A stretch of 64,000 nucleotides of DNA. It comes from Cytobacillus oceanisediminis (lineage in GTDB: Bacteria > Bacillota > Bacilli > Bacillales > Cytobacillaceae). The notes beneath the pieces were generated by a model that saw only the letters and a program-made list of their open reading frames with translations, was not told the origin of the DNA and searched no databases. The stretch lies in assembly GCF_003182355.1 (NCBI RefSeq), contig NZ_QGTW01000004.1, positions 62,001-126,000 of the forward strand, written 5' to 3'. The position numbers and the translations under genes were made by a program. Within the stretch, counting starts at the first letter, position 1, and each line of letters opens with the position of its first letter. Shown here one piece after another: positions 34,306-42,915 of this stretch.

Positions 34306-35733
34306 TTATGCTTCCTTTTTTAATGCTGGCTGTTCCTTTGCTTCCCAGCATTCCGTATTTTTGAGACCATCAATAGTGGAAACGGAAAAGACTGGATTTT
34401 TTCCTGCTTTTTTCTGCTTCCGATAATCATGTAAGGCTGCAAAAGCGATTTTCCCCAACAAGGCTATCGCCACCAGATTAATCACAGCCATGATGCCCAT
34501 GGAGACATCAGCCAGGCTCCATACTGTGTCAAGCGAAGCCAGAGAACCAAACGCAACCATCCCGATTACGGCAAGACGGTATATGGTCAGCCAAACTCTG
34601 CCTGGTTTTATAAATTCAATGTTTGACTCACCATAGTAGTAATTGGCGACGATCGAACTGAATGCGAACAGCAAAATAAGAATGGCGATAAAAACAGCTG
34701 CCCATGGTCCAAATTCGGCATTTAAAGCGGATTGAGTCAGAACGATGCCGTTAGATTCGGCAGATGTATAGACACCCGATAATAAAATGATAAATGCTGT
34801 ACAGCTGCAAATGACCAGTGTATCAACGAAAACGCCAAGTGACTGGATGAGGCCCTGTTTTACAGGATGGCTTACATCTGCAGTGGCTGCAGCATTCGGG
34901 GCACTTCCCATGCCGGCTTCGTTCGAAAAGAGGCCCCGTTTAATTCCCAGCATCATGGCCGCTCCTAGTCCGCCGCCAACCGCTTCATCTAATCCGAAAG
35001 CACTTTGGAAAATAAGGGAGAATACGTGAGGGAGCTCTCCGAAATTTTTGGTTATCACGTAAACTGCTAAAAGGATGTACATACCGGCCATGGGTGGTAC
35101 CATCCATTCAGCTGCTTTGGCAATACGTTTAATGCCGCCGAAAATGATGAAGGCTGTAACGGCTGTAATCCCAAGACCTGTCCAATGCATATCAAAACCA
35201 AACGCATGATGAAACGCACTTGTAACCGTATTCGCTTGAACGGAGTTAAAAGCAAGTCCGAATGTGACGCTTATCATCATCGCGAATAGAACGCCCATCC
35301 AGCGGGCATTCAAAGCTTTTTCCATGTAATAAGCCGGACCGCCGCGGAATGTCCCTGTTTTTTTATCTTCTACCTTATAAATTTGGGCTAATGTCGATTC
35401 AACAAAAGCGGATGCAGACCCGATAAGGGCAATTAACCACATCCAAAAAACAGCGCCAGGCCCGCCGAGAGAAATCGCTATGGCAACACCTGCGAGATTG
35501 CCCGTGCCCACACGGGAAGCGGTGCTGATACAAAAAGCCTGGAAGGATGAGACACCTTTCTTGTTTACCGCCCCTTCACCCAATAGCCGCAGCATTTCAC
35601 CGATCATGCGAAATTGGACAAACTTTGTCCGGACAGTAAAATAAAGCCCGAGACCAATTAGCATAATGATGAGCACATAACTCCAAAGAAAATGGCCAAA
35701 GTCTGCAGTCAGCCAGTTAATTACTTCCTTCAT
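34306..35733 (-). CDS. glnT: Sodium/amino-acid symporter of the AGCS family, probable glutamine transporter GlnT
   Basis: A 475-residue membrane protein with about eleven spans that takes up alanine, glycine or glutamine with sodium. Family motifs: STASRVGTGNLAGVAIAISL, GGPGAVFWMW, FRGGPAYYMEKAL and GLFSNEAGMGSAPNAAATA. The ATG at 35733 gives the usual family N-terminus (MKEVINWLTADF) and follows GGTGG. Glutamine is preferred as substrate because the gene follows glsA and the two face glnK-glnL, exactly the B. subtilis glsA-glnT / glnKL arrangement. Confidence 0.88.
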   Translation of the reverse strand: MKEVINWLTADFGHFLWSYVLIIMLIGLGLYFTVRTKFVQFRMIGEMLRLLGEGAVNKKGVSSFQAFCISTASRVGTGNLAGVAIAISLGGPGAVFWMWLIALIGSASAFVESTLAQIYKVEDKKTGTFRGGPAYYMEKALNARWMGVLFAMMISVTFGLAFNSVQANTVTSAFHHAFGFDMHWTGLGITAVTAFIIFGGIKRIAKAAEWMVPPMAGMYILLAVYVITKNFGELPHVFSLIFQSAFGLDEAVGGGLGAAMMLGIKRGLFSNEAGMGSAPNAAATADVSHPVKQGLIQSLGVFVDTLVICSCTAFIILLSGVYTSAESNGIVLTQSALNAEFGPWAAVFIAILILLFAFSSIVANYYYGESNIEFIKPGRVWLTIYRLAVIGMVAFGSLASLDTVWSLADVSMGIMAVINLVAIALLGKIAFAALHDYRKQKKAGKNPVFSVSTIDGLKNTECWEAKEQPALKKEA

Positions 35734-35870
35734 AAATATCATCCACCTGCTTCCTTTACTATTAATGAATCTGCCTAATGCCAAAGAGAATATTGCTTCA
35801 TTGCTATGAGAAGGAGCAAACTGCCAGGAGCTCCCCAAGAGCTATAGAATTGGCTGCTGAATGATCCGTT

Positions 35871-36863
35871 TTAGAAAATGCTTAAATCCCATTTCTCAGC
35901 CATATGTCTCAATAACATGACACCCGCCAGACTATTTCCGTATTCATCGATAGCCGGACCGTAAATCCCAATTCCACATCCAGCCTGAAACGGTACTTCA
36001 TGCCGACTCCTTGGAGGGACGAGTGCCATTATGCCTCCGGAAACGCCGCTCTTTGCAGGTATTCCGACGAATGCGGCAAATTTGCCTGAAGAATTGTACA
36101 TTCCGCACGTAAGCATTAAACTTTTGGTTAATCGGGCCACTTCTTTAGGAATCAGTTGTTCTTTGCGGATTGGATGGCAGCCGTCATGGGCCAGAATTAA
36201 CCCGATCATGGCGATGTCTTCTGTGTTGACCTCGATGGAACATTGCTTTAAGTAAACCTCTAAAGCTTCCTCGACTTCTAAGTCTAAAAAGCCCGTTTCT
36301 TTTAAATAATAGGCTAATGCCCGATTCCGATGAGCTGTTTTCCATTCGGATCGAAACACTTCTTCATTAATTGCCGGCCGTTTTCCCAGCATATTTTCCA
36401 GTAATTTCAATAAAAAATCTAATTTATACTGCGGCGATTCTCCGGGCAGAAGGGAGGATACTGTAATGGCTCCAGCATTAATCATGGGATTAAAAGGCTT
36501 TCCCGGTTTATGCATTTCTAAGCGGATAATCGAGTTGAAAGGGTCTCCAGTCGGTTCAACATCCACTCTTTCTAATACATAAGAAATACCGCGGCCAATG
36601 CAGGCAGCCATAAAACTGATTACTTTAGAGATGCTCTGTAACGTAAATAAGACATTCCAATCTCCTGATTTTATAACTCTTCCATCAGGTCTGATGATGC
36701 AAACGCCCAATTCCGAAGGATTTGTATTTGCCAGAGCTGGAATATAGTCTGCACATTTTCCTTCAGCAGCAAAAGAACGGCAATAAGCGACCCATTCATC
36801 GAGGCCATTCATCTTCTCACAGCCCGATGGCTGGTTTTCCTTATAAATCATTGTTTCGAACAT
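35871..36863 (-). CDS. glsA: Glutaminase GlsA
   Basis: A 330-residue cytoplasmic enzyme that converts glutamine to glutamate and ammonia. It is of the serine-dependent beta-lactamase-like glutaminase family: SxxK motif QSISKVISF, substrate-binding NPMINAGAI and the C-terminal GIPAKSGVSGGIMALVP. The ATG at 36863 is chosen because GAGGGTG lies 6 bases before it; the open frame extends three codons further to a GTG inside that site. First gene of glsA-glnT, divergent from glnK. Confidence 0.95.
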   Translation of the reverse strand: MFETMIYKENQPSGCEKMNGLDEWVAYCRSFAAEGKCADYIPALANTNPSELGVCIIRPDGRVIKSGDWNVLFTLQSISKVISFMAACIGRGISYVLERVDVEPTGDPFNSIIRLEMHKPGKPFNPMINAGAITVSSLLPGESPQYKLDFLLKLLENMLGKRPAINEEVFRSEWKTAHRNRALAYYLKETGFLDLEVEEALEVYLKQCSIEVNTEDIAMIGLILAHDGCHPIRKEQLIPKEVARLTKSLMLTCGMYNSSGKFAAFVGIPAKSGVSGGIMALVPPRSRHEVPFQAGCGIGIYGPAIDEYGNSLAGVMLLRHMAEKWDLSIF

Positions 36864-37040
36864 AATCTTCACCCTCTCTTTCTATCATTTTGTTCCGGTG
36901 GAAAGGATGTGGAAGAACTATTTTTGACTTTTAAAAACTGCTATCCATTTTTGCAGGTTTATGAATGGCAGGAGCCGCTCCGGCTTTAAGTTAAGTATGG
37001 AAACCAGACTTTTTTTAGTGTTCTGATAATTTTTGATTTT

Positions 37041-37054
37041 TGAAAACGCTTCCA
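37041..37054. promoter_or_regulatory. Candidate cre (CcpA) site
   Basis: TGAAAACGCTTCCA matches the catabolite-responsive element consensus TGWAANCGNTNWCA with one deviation. It lies about 180 bases upstream of glsA, suggesting carbon catabolite control of glutamine use. Confidence 0.65.
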
Positions 37055-37094
37055 CCTTTGTCCTGATATGATATATTCCAAACTACAGAATCAG

Positions 37095-37110
37095 ACGAAA
37101 AGTGACAAAA
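37095..37110 (-). promoter_or_regulatory. Candidate GlnL binding direct repeat
   Basis: On the minus strand TTTTGT-N4-TTTCGT, one mismatch to TTTTGT-N4-TTTTGT, the repeat I recall for GlnL upstream of B. subtilis glsA-glnT. It lies about 230 bases before glsA. Confidence 0.5.
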
Positions 37111-37206
37111 AGTCTTTTTATTTTGTAAATTTAATAGATTGTATACAAAAAAATACATTGTATAGATGCCGAGGGGAAGGTATACTGATTTTCAACAAAA
37201 GGGGAA

Positions 37207-38529
37207 GTGGTCATTTTGAATAGCCGTTTTATTTTAAAAAATGAAATGTATATGCTGGTCCTCATGGTGATTATCGTGCCATTGGCAGGTGAATTGAATT
37301 TTTATCCTTTTAATCAAACATTTCGGATCAGCTTTGGAGCACCTGCTTTCTTTTTCTTTTTATTGCTGTTCCGAAAAATGCCAGCGATTCTGCCGGGTTT
37401 TTTGACTGCTGCCGCGGTCGTTGGATTTCGTATATTGATAGACTTGACTGTCCTGGATCATGTTGATTGGACCTCTGCCTTTCAAGCCCATATCGCCAGC
37501 TTTTTCTTTTATTTCACCTTTTCTTGTCTCGTTAATGCTGCAAAAATCAGCCGTTTTTCCAATCGGCCGCTGATCATCGGATTACTGGGCATTCCAATTG
37601 AAGTCTTGTCCGACTTGGCAGAGCTGACTGCGCAATATTTTATATTGGGAACAACCATAACGGCAGCAGCGCTAAATGGAATTATGGTCATCGCGATGTC
37701 GCACAGCTTTATTGTTATAAGCTTTTTCAATATGCTGAGTCTGTATGAGGCACAGTCGAGGGAAAGGCAAATCCGGAAACAGAATGAACAATTGCTGATG
37801 CTCATCTCCAATCTGTATGAGGAATCGGTCTATTTAAAAAAGACACTGAAAAATACTGAAAATATCACGAAAAAATCGTATGATCTATACAAAAGTCTAA
37901 ACGGCTGGATCGATAAACAGGATTCTGTCCCGGTTGGGGAATATCGCCAAAAAGCTTTGGAAATCGCCGGTGAAGTTCATGAAGTGAAAAAAGATAACCA
38001 GCGTATTTTTTCTGGCCTTTCAAAACTCATTACGGATAAAAGCATTGCCGATTATATGGACGTGCATGAACTGGTGAATATCATCGTGCGGGCAAATGAG
38101 AAATATGCAGCTCTATTAGGAAAAGACATTAAATTCGTGAAAACAGTTAAACAGACGCATCCTCATTACCATGTTTTCACCGTCCTATCGATTATCAATA
38201 ATGTCGTAGCAAACGCGGCAGAAGCGATCGAAAATAAGGGAACGGTCGAAATTAGCATCAACAGGCATGGCGATTCGGTTGAATTTAGGATTAGCGATAA
38301 TGGCCCCGGGATATCGCCTAAGCACAAAGCTTTATTGTTCAGGCCGGGATTTACAACGAAATATGATCATGCCGGCAACCCATCAACGGGGATTGGGCTT
38401 TCCTATGTAAAAGAAATTGTCGAACAGCTTGAAGGGGGTATCACCTTCCATGAAGGGTCAGGAGGAAAAGGGCTGATTTTTATTATACGCTTACCGATTA
38501 ATCAATTAGTTGATAAAGGGGGATTGTGA
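37207..38529 (+). CDS. glnK: Glutamine-sensing histidine kinase GlnK
   Basis: A membrane histidine kinase of about 440 residues. Five to six hydrophobic segments cover residues 10-185 and form the sensor. A helical linker leads to a phospho-acceptor region (EIAGEVHEVKKDNQRI) of the SpoB-like type and an ATPase domain with NNVVANAAEAIENKG (N box), DNGPGISPKHKALLF and GIGLSYVKEIVEQLEG. The frame is open from a GTG at 37207; a TTG at 37216, 11 bases from AAGGGG, is an equally likely start. Coupled to glnL by an overlapping stop/start. It should sense glutamine and turn on glsA-glnT. Confidence 0.9.
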   Translation: MVILNSRFILKNEMYMLVLMVIIVPLAGELNFYPFNQTFRISFGAPAFFFFLLLFRKMPAILPGFLTAAAVVGFRILIDLTVLDHVDWTSAFQAHIASFFFYFTFSCLVNAAKISRFSNRPLIIGLLGIPIEVLSDLAELTAQYFILGTTITAAALNGIMVIAMSHSFIVISFFNMLSLYEAQSRERQIRKQNEQLLMLISNLYEESVYLKKTLKNTENITKKSYDLYKSLNGWIDKQDSVPVGEYRQKALEIAGEVHEVKKDNQRIFSGLSKLITDKSIADYMDVHELVNIIVRANEKYAALLGKDIKFVKTVKQTHPHYHVFTVLSIINNVVANAAEAIENKGTVEISINRHGDSVEFRISDNGPGISPKHKALLFRPGFTTKYDHAGNPSTGIGLSYVKEIVEQLEGGITFHEGSGGKGLIFIIRLPINQLVDKGGL

Positions 38530-39464
38530 TGCTTTTTTATATAACAGACGATGATGAAGCAGTTCGATCCATGCTCTCCCAAATCATTGAAGATGAGGAT
38601 CTTGGCGAGGTTGCCGGGGAAGCTGAAGACGGCTCATTGCTGAATGGGCCGATGCTGCTATTGAAGAACATCGATATTTTATTAATTGATTTGTTAATGC
38701 CGGTTCAGGACGGAATCGAGACGATACGTCAAATAAAGCCGGCATTCAAGGGGAAAATGATCATGATTTCACAAGTCGAATCAAAAGAATTAATCGGTGA
38801 AGCCTATTCACATGGCATCGAATACTATATAACAAAACCGATCAACAGGATTGAGGTCATTACAGTCATCAGGAAGGTAATCGAACGTATTCGATTAGAA
38901 AGATCGATTCAAGATATTCAAAAATCACTGCATAACGTGCTATCTTTCGATCAAGTTAAGGAGCGGCATGACCTGCCGCATAACAGAAAAAAGATAAGAA
39001 CTTCCGGTCAGTTTCTTTTATCCGAACTTGGAATAGCAGGTGAAAACGGGAGTAAAGATTTACTGGATATGCTCGATTATTTAGATCAATTTGAACAGGA
39101 TCATATGCTTGAAAAAGGATTTCCACCCCTTAAAGAAATCTTTTTGAACATTGCTAAACAAAAACTTGGCGCATCACTGACAGAGAAGGAATTAAAAAAA
39201 GAGATCAAAGCATCTGAACAACGGGTGCGCAGAGCGATTTACCAATCCTTGAATCATTTGGCTTCTCTTGGTCTAACCGATTTTTCAAACCTGAAGTTTG
39301 AAAGTTACGCATCCAAATTCTTTGATTTTACATGTGTCAGGCAAAAGATGGAAGATTTAAAGCATCATTCAAAACCGTCATCCTCCCCATCCCGAATCAA
39401 TACGAAAAAATTCATTCAAGTTCTTTATTTTGAAGCAAAACATTTATATTCGGAGCCGCATTAA
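38529..39464 (+). CDS. glnL: Response regulator GlnL (YcbB-type)
   Basis: A 311-residue activator. The receiver (1-120) has TDDDEAVRSM, the acceptor Asp in ILLIDLLMPVQDG and Lys in ITKPINR. The C-terminal half (about 150-285) is the YcbB domain with a helix-turn-helix, including KEIKASEQRVRRAIYQSLN. The ATG overlaps the glnK stop (TGATG). The target is expected to be the divergent glsA-glnT promoter. Confidence 0.92.
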   Translation: MLFYITDDDEAVRSMLSQIIEDEDLGEVAGEAEDGSLLNGPMLLLKNIDILLIDLLMPVQDGIETIRQIKPAFKGKMIMISQVESKELIGEAYSHGIEYYITKPINRIEVITVIRKVIERIRLERSIQDIQKSLHNVLSFDQVKERHDLPHNRKKIRTSGQFLLSELGIAGENGSKDLLDMLDYLDQFEQDHMLEKGFPPLKEIFLNIAKQKLGASLTEKELKKEIKASEQRVRRAIYQSLNHLASLGLTDFSNLKFESYASKFFDFTCVRQKMEDLKHHSKPSSSPSRINTKKFIQVLYFEAKHLYSEPH

Positions 39465-39508
39465 GGACGCTTTTAGAAACAGGGCAAGCTCTAGCAGCAG
39501 GATGTCCG

Positions 39509-39546
39509 AAAACCCCCGTTTCATTTATCGGACGGGGGGTTTCGAC
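39509..39546 (+). terminator. glnKL terminator
   Basis: AAACCCCCGT / ACGGGGGGTTT stem with a loop of about 12 bases, ending in TTTCGAC. No long T run, so somewhat weaker than others here. Confidence 0.75.
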
Positions 39547-39628
39547 TGATGTATTTTAAACAAACTCTTTTTGCCGATTTTTAACACGTTTCTCAAACTG
39601 CAGTGAAGTCCAGGCAGCAGTCATCTAT

Positions 39629-39907
39629 TCATTCCTCCAGCACCTTATACTTCTCCTTCAAATCCTCCGGAGCCATCTTCACCATCTGCTGGAGAACGAA
39701 CGACGTGACGACAATATCATCCGTAAAGCCGAATATCGATAGGAAATCGGGCACGAAATCCAGCGGCAGGAAGATATAAAGCAGTCCAGCCGCTATCGGA
39801 AACAGCTTTTTGCCAGTAGAGACTTCTCTTGAGAGAAAGTAGTCCCTCAGAAAGGGCAGAAACTTCCAAAACTTAAATACAAATTTGATGCGTTTGATAA
39901 ACTTCAT
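39629..39907 (-). CDS. YkvA family (DUF1232) small membrane protein
   Basis: A 92-residue protein of the DUF1232/YkvA family, recognised by the segment LLYIFLPLDFVPDFLSIFGF followed by TDDIVVTSFVL. One hydrophobic segment sits in an otherwise basic N-terminal, acidic C-terminal protein. The ATG at 39907 has AAGGTGAAG upstream; a GTG directly before it is also in frame. The molecular role of the family is not known. It is the last gene of the minus-strand group that begins at the manganese riboswitch, but a gap of 240 bases leaves co-transcription uncertain. Confidence 0.82.
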   Translation of the reverse strand: MKFIKRIKFVFKFWKFLPFLRDYFLSREVSTGKKLFPIAAGLLYIFLPLDFVPDFLSIFGFTDDIVVTSFVLQQMVKMAPEDLKEKYKVLEE

Positions 39908-40148
39908 CACTTCACCTTTTTCTAGTTCATTCGCTGGAAGGGGGCTGCCATTCCCGCCATTCGGATTCTGGGCGGATTTTTCACGTCAAGTGTGACAGCC
40001 GATAAATAACTGGTTTCAAGTATGCTTCAAAAAGTTAGTGTGATAAGCCACTTTTGCAAAGCGCTGTTTTCAATTTGAATCTCCTCTGTCTGTTAATTTT
40101 CTATGATAGAGGGGATTATGACACCGCGGTTCTACCTCCTTCGAATCC

Positions 40149-40538
40149 TTAAGGTGTGATAACTATTTTATCCAGATCAGCGCTTTTGACGCCTTCGTTA
40201 AAGATCAGCCTTGTTTTAAATTGAAACGTACGCTCCGGCGTGGAAGCAGGAATATCCTCCGGCAAACGAAAGTTAAATTCCATCCGGTTGGTTTCTTCCG
40301 ACTCAATTGTTTGTGAAGTCAGGATTGTCGCTGAGTCGATCACTTCTTCCGTTTCGTCAGTTAATGTCGTCATAACCAGGTCGCATTCAATCCGTTTGAT
40401 CTGCTGCTCGATTGTGCCGCCTTCGATTAGGAAGGTGCCGCTCACATTTTCGCCTGGAGCGTATTCATGCTTCGGCAGCTGCAGGTCAATTTTTGCAGAA
40501 CCAATTCCCAGCATTGACATATATTTTCGCAAAATCAA
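40149..40538 (-). CDS. Single-domain Spo0M-like (arrestin-fold) protein
   Basis: A 129-residue soluble protein matching the N-terminal half of sporulation-control protein Spo0M (usually about 250 residues): IGSAKIDLQLPKHEYAPGE and GTFLIEGGTIEQQIKRIECD with FRLPEDIPAS later. This is an arrestin-like beta-sandwich. The TTG at 40538 is favoured by AGGAGAG 7 bases upstream; an ATG six codons later is the alternative. It appears to be a naturally short member, since the sequence ends in a clean strand (LDKIVITP) rather than mid-domain. It follows the FbpB-like gene by 111 bases with no terminator between. Confidence 0.8.
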   Translation of the reverse strand: MILRKYMSMLGIGSAKIDLQLPKHEYAPGENVSGTFLIEGGTIEQQIKRIECDLVMTTLTDETEEVIDSATILTSQTIESEETNRMEFNFRLPEDIPASTPERTFQFKTRLIFNEGVKSADLDKIVITP

Positions 40539-40649
40539 TCAAGATCTCTCCTCTATTCGTGTTGGCGATCGTTCGCCTACTTTTATTTAGCTATAGTTAC
40601 GTGAACTGGGTGAGAAAGTTTCATATTTCCCCAATTCTTAAGCCGTAAA

Positions 40650-40784
40650 CTACATCTGCTTCACCTTCGCATATTTTTCATCCAGTTTCCGTTCGATTTT
40701 TTCCAGCTGTGATCTGTCCTTCATCAGTTCTTCTTTATTTCGTTTGATTAGTTCATCCATTGTATATCTTATTTTCTTCTTCAT
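40650..40784 (-). CDS. FbpB-family small basic protein (44 aa) behind a Mn2+ riboswitch
   Basis: The product starts MKKKIRYTMDELIKRNKEEL and continues as one charged helix (QLEKIERKLDEKYAKVKQM). This closely follows the FbpB pattern (basic start, FEELV-x-ENK-like segment, then LEKIE-R-L). In B. subtilis FbpB is a small Fur-regulated protein thought to help the sRNA FsrA in the iron-sparing response. GGAGG lies 8 bases before the ATG. The gene is the first one downstream of a manganese riboswitch terminator (40839-40871), so it should be made when Mn2+ is high. I saw no Fur box. Function is inferred by family only. Confidence 0.85.
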   Translation of the reverse strand: MKKKIRYTMDELIKRNKEELMKDRSQLEKIERKLDEKYAKVKQM

Positions 40785-40838
40785 ATCCTATTCCTCCATT
40801 TTATAAAGTAAAACGATTCGTTGTGCGGGCCTGTATAC

Positions 40839-40889
40839 AAAAAGGGCCTTTACCGTGATTGGTAAAGGCCCATAAATAAAGACCTCTAC
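40839..40889 (-). terminator. Expression platform: riboswitch terminator and antiterminator
   Basis: GGGCCTTTACC / GGTAAAGGCCC (40844-40871) followed on the minus strand by TTTTTGT is an intrinsic terminator. GGTAGAGGTC (40880-40889 read on the minus strand) can pair either with the 3' aptamer strand GACCTTTACC (40896-40905) or with the terminator arm GGCCTTTACC. Ligand binding would hold the aptamer strand, let the second pairing form and stop termination: an ON switch. Confidence 0.88.
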
Positions 40890-40994
40890 CGTATTGGTAA
40901 AGGTCTTGCTAACAATTGTTTAGATTGCCAACAAAGCCGAGAGCGTGTGCTCCGTAATGACGACTCTGCTGTAAAAGCTACTCCCCTTTAGGAG
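40890..40994 (-). ncRNA. yybP-ykoY manganese riboswitch
   Basis: Read on the minus strand the conserved blocks occur in order: AAAGGGGAGTAGC, AGTCGTCA, TACGG, CGGCTTTGTTGGCA, GTTAGCAAGACCTTTACC. These are the L1 and L3 loop signatures of the yybP-ykoY family, which binds Mn2+. It is preceded by a good sigma-A promoter and followed by a terminator/antiterminator pair. The usual downstream genes are manganese exporters such as MntP or TerC-type proteins; here the first gene is FbpB-like. Confidence 0.95.
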
Positions 40995-41018
40995 AATGAC
41001 TATTCAATTTATAGCTAT

Positions 41019-41047
41019 ATCATATAAAAATTTTATAAAAAAATCAA
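41019..41047 (-). promoter_or_regulatory. Sigma-A promoter of the manganese riboswitch transcript
   Basis: On the minus strand TTGATT, 17-base spacer, TATGAT. The transcript would begin about 10-15 bases before the aptamer. Confidence 0.8.
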
Positions 41048-41108
41048 CTAGAAGTTAGAAAATTTAGATATACGAAATAAATACTAACATAATATTTATA
41101 TAATTTGC

Positions 41109-41114
41109 TATAAT
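41109..41114 (+). promoter_or_regulatory. Extended -10 promoter of the gamma-glutamyltransferase gene
   Basis: TGCTATAAT (TGn plus perfect TATAAT) 40 bases before the start codon at 41155. No clear -35. Confidence 0.55.
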
Positions 41115-41154
41115 CAGAATTAACGAATTTAAGACTATACTAGAGGTGAACTCC

Positions 41155-42765
41155 ATGAACTTTGATTTTCAGAACCATCCATACGCTTCACAGCGAACGA
41201 CCGTCATGGCGAATAACGGCATGGTTGCCACTTCCCAGCCGCTTGCTGCACAGGCTGGCCTTGACATGATGAAAAAAGGCGGAAATGCGATTGATGCAGC
41301 GATTGCCACAGCAGCTGCTCTTACAGTGGTTGAACCAACTTCAAACGGAATCGGCGGGGACGCATTTGCGCTTGTTTGGACAAAAGGAGAACTGCACGGA
41401 TTGAATGCCAGCGGCCCGGCGCCAAAGTCCATTTCTATTGAAGCATTAAAGGAAAGAGGCCATGAGAAAATGCCGGTGCACGGCTGGATTCCCGTTACAG
41501 TACCAGGCGCGCCATCCGCATGGGCTGAGCTATCCAAGCGATTTGGAAAACTTCCGTTAAAAGAAGTGCTTCAGCCTGCAATCGATTATGCGGAAAAAGG
41601 CTATCCATTAACGCCGATTCTCGGCAAGTACTGGAAGTTTGCTTATAAAAAATTCAAGCAAATTTTTACTGATGATGAATTCCAGCACTGGTTTGAAACC
41701 TTTGCTCCTGACGGAAAGTGTCCTAAAGTTGGCGAGGTGTGGCGCTCAGAAGGTCATGCCGCTACGTTAAGATCCATCGGTGAAACAGACGGCGAAAGCT
41801 TTTACCGCGGCGAAATTGCTGATAAAATCGACGCTTTTTCCAAAAAATATAATGCATTTTTATCCAAGGAAGATCTAGCTGGTTTTAAAGCGGAGTGGGT
41901 TGATCCGATCAAGGTCCATTACCGCGGCTATGATGTGTGGGAAATCCCGCCGAACGGCCAGGGGCTTGTAGCTTTGCTGGGCTTAAATATTGCCAAAGGC
42001 TTTGAATTCGGTGCTAAAGACACGGTGGATACATACCACAAGCAAATCGAAGCCATGAAGTTAGCTTTCACCGATGGAAAGGCGTTTATTACGGATCCAT
42101 CTGATATGAAAGTAACCGTTGAAGAATTGCTTTCTGAGCAATATGGCGAATCCCGCCGCAGCGAAATTGGCGACGAAGCATTAACACCGGAACCATACCA
42201 GCCGCCAAGCGGAGGGACGGTTTACCTGGCAACAGCGGACAGTGAAGGGAACATGGTTTCGTTCATCCAAAGTAACTACATGGGCTTTGGTTCAGGGCTT
42301 GTTGTTCCGGGAACTGGTATTGCGCTGCAAAACCGCGGACACGACTTCTCGCTTGACCCTGAGCACCATAACGCATTGAAGCCAGGCAAGAAAACATATC
42401 ACACGATTATCCCTGGATTCCTGACAAAAGACGGCGAAGCAGTTGGGCCGTTCGGTGTTATGGGCGGCTATATGCAGCCGCAGGGCCATATGCAGGTGGT
42501 CATGAACACAGTTGATTTCCATCTGAACCCGCAGGCAGCATTGGATGCGCCAAGATGGCAGTGGATTGAAGGCAAAAAGGTTCAAGTGGAACCGAACTTC
42601 CCTAACCATATTGCCCAGGCTCTTGCACGCAAAGGGCATCAAATTGAAGTAACGGTTGATACCGGCGGATTCGGCCGCGGCCAAATCATCTGGCGCGATC
42701 CGAAAACCGGCGTCCTCATGGGGGGAACCGAGCCGCGGACAGATGGCTCGATTGCTGCTTGGTAA
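41155..42765 (+). CDS. Gamma-glutamyltransferase family protein (YwrD type)
   Basis: A 536-residue N-terminal-nucleophile hydrolase. N-terminal motifs VMANNGMVATSQPLAAQAG and GGNAIDAAIATAAALTVVEP are followed by GIGGDAFALVW. The conserved Thr that becomes the nucleophile after self-cleavage is in SGGTVYLATADSEGNMVSF (about 357). The substrate loop is FIQSNYMGFGSG. No signal peptide, so it should act in the cytoplasm, unlike secreted Ggt. It is next to a split chromate transporter, as ywrD is near ywrA-ywrB in B. subtilis. The ATG at 41155 follows AGAGGTG. The true substrate is not known. Confidence 0.92.
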   Translation: MNFDFQNHPYASQRTTVMANNGMVATSQPLAAQAGLDMMKKGGNAIDAAIATAAALTVVEPTSNGIGGDAFALVWTKGELHGLNASGPAPKSISIEALKERGHEKMPVHGWIPVTVPGAPSAWAELSKRFGKLPLKEVLQPAIDYAEKGYPLTPILGKYWKFAYKKFKQIFTDDEFQHWFETFAPDGKCPKVGEVWRSEGHAATLRSIGETDGESFYRGEIADKIDAFSKKYNAFLSKEDLAGFKAEWVDPIKVHYRGYDVWEIPPNGQGLVALLGLNIAKGFEFGAKDTVDTYHKQIEAMKLAFTDGKAFITDPSDMKVTVEELLSEQYGESRRSEIGDEALTPEPYQPPSGGTVYLATADSEGNMVSFIQSNYMGFGSGLVVPGTGIALQNRGHDFSLDPEHHNALKPGKKTYHTIIPGFLTKDGEAVGPFGVMGGYMQPQGHMQVVMNTVDFHLNPQAALDAPRWQWIEGKKVQVEPNFPNHIAQALARKGHQIEVTVDTGGFGRGQIIWRDPKTGVLMGGTEPRTDGSIAAW

Positions 42766-42915
42766 TAAAAAACGATGGAGCAACTCGCATATTAGAGTAA
42801 AATAACCATATAACAGGTACTGGGGAGCGGAAAAGAAAGCCGCTCCTTCACCTGCTTTTTTCCGGATAGGAGACAGGGAAGTACCAACACGATCAATGAA
42901 AAGAGGTGTTGCATC

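Larger units (their letters stand above)
36864..37206. other. Divergent regulatory region glsA / glnK
   Basis: About 340 non-coding bases that hold the glsA-glnT promoter region. A cre-like site and a direct repeat resembling the GlnL target are listed separately. Nothing else was recognised. Confidence 0.65.

Noticed and set aside
40839..40994. Type I toxin-antitoxin or plain tandem terminators
   Set aside because: Read on the minus strand the sequence carries all yybP-ykoY riboswitch blocks in order, and no toxin ORF is present.
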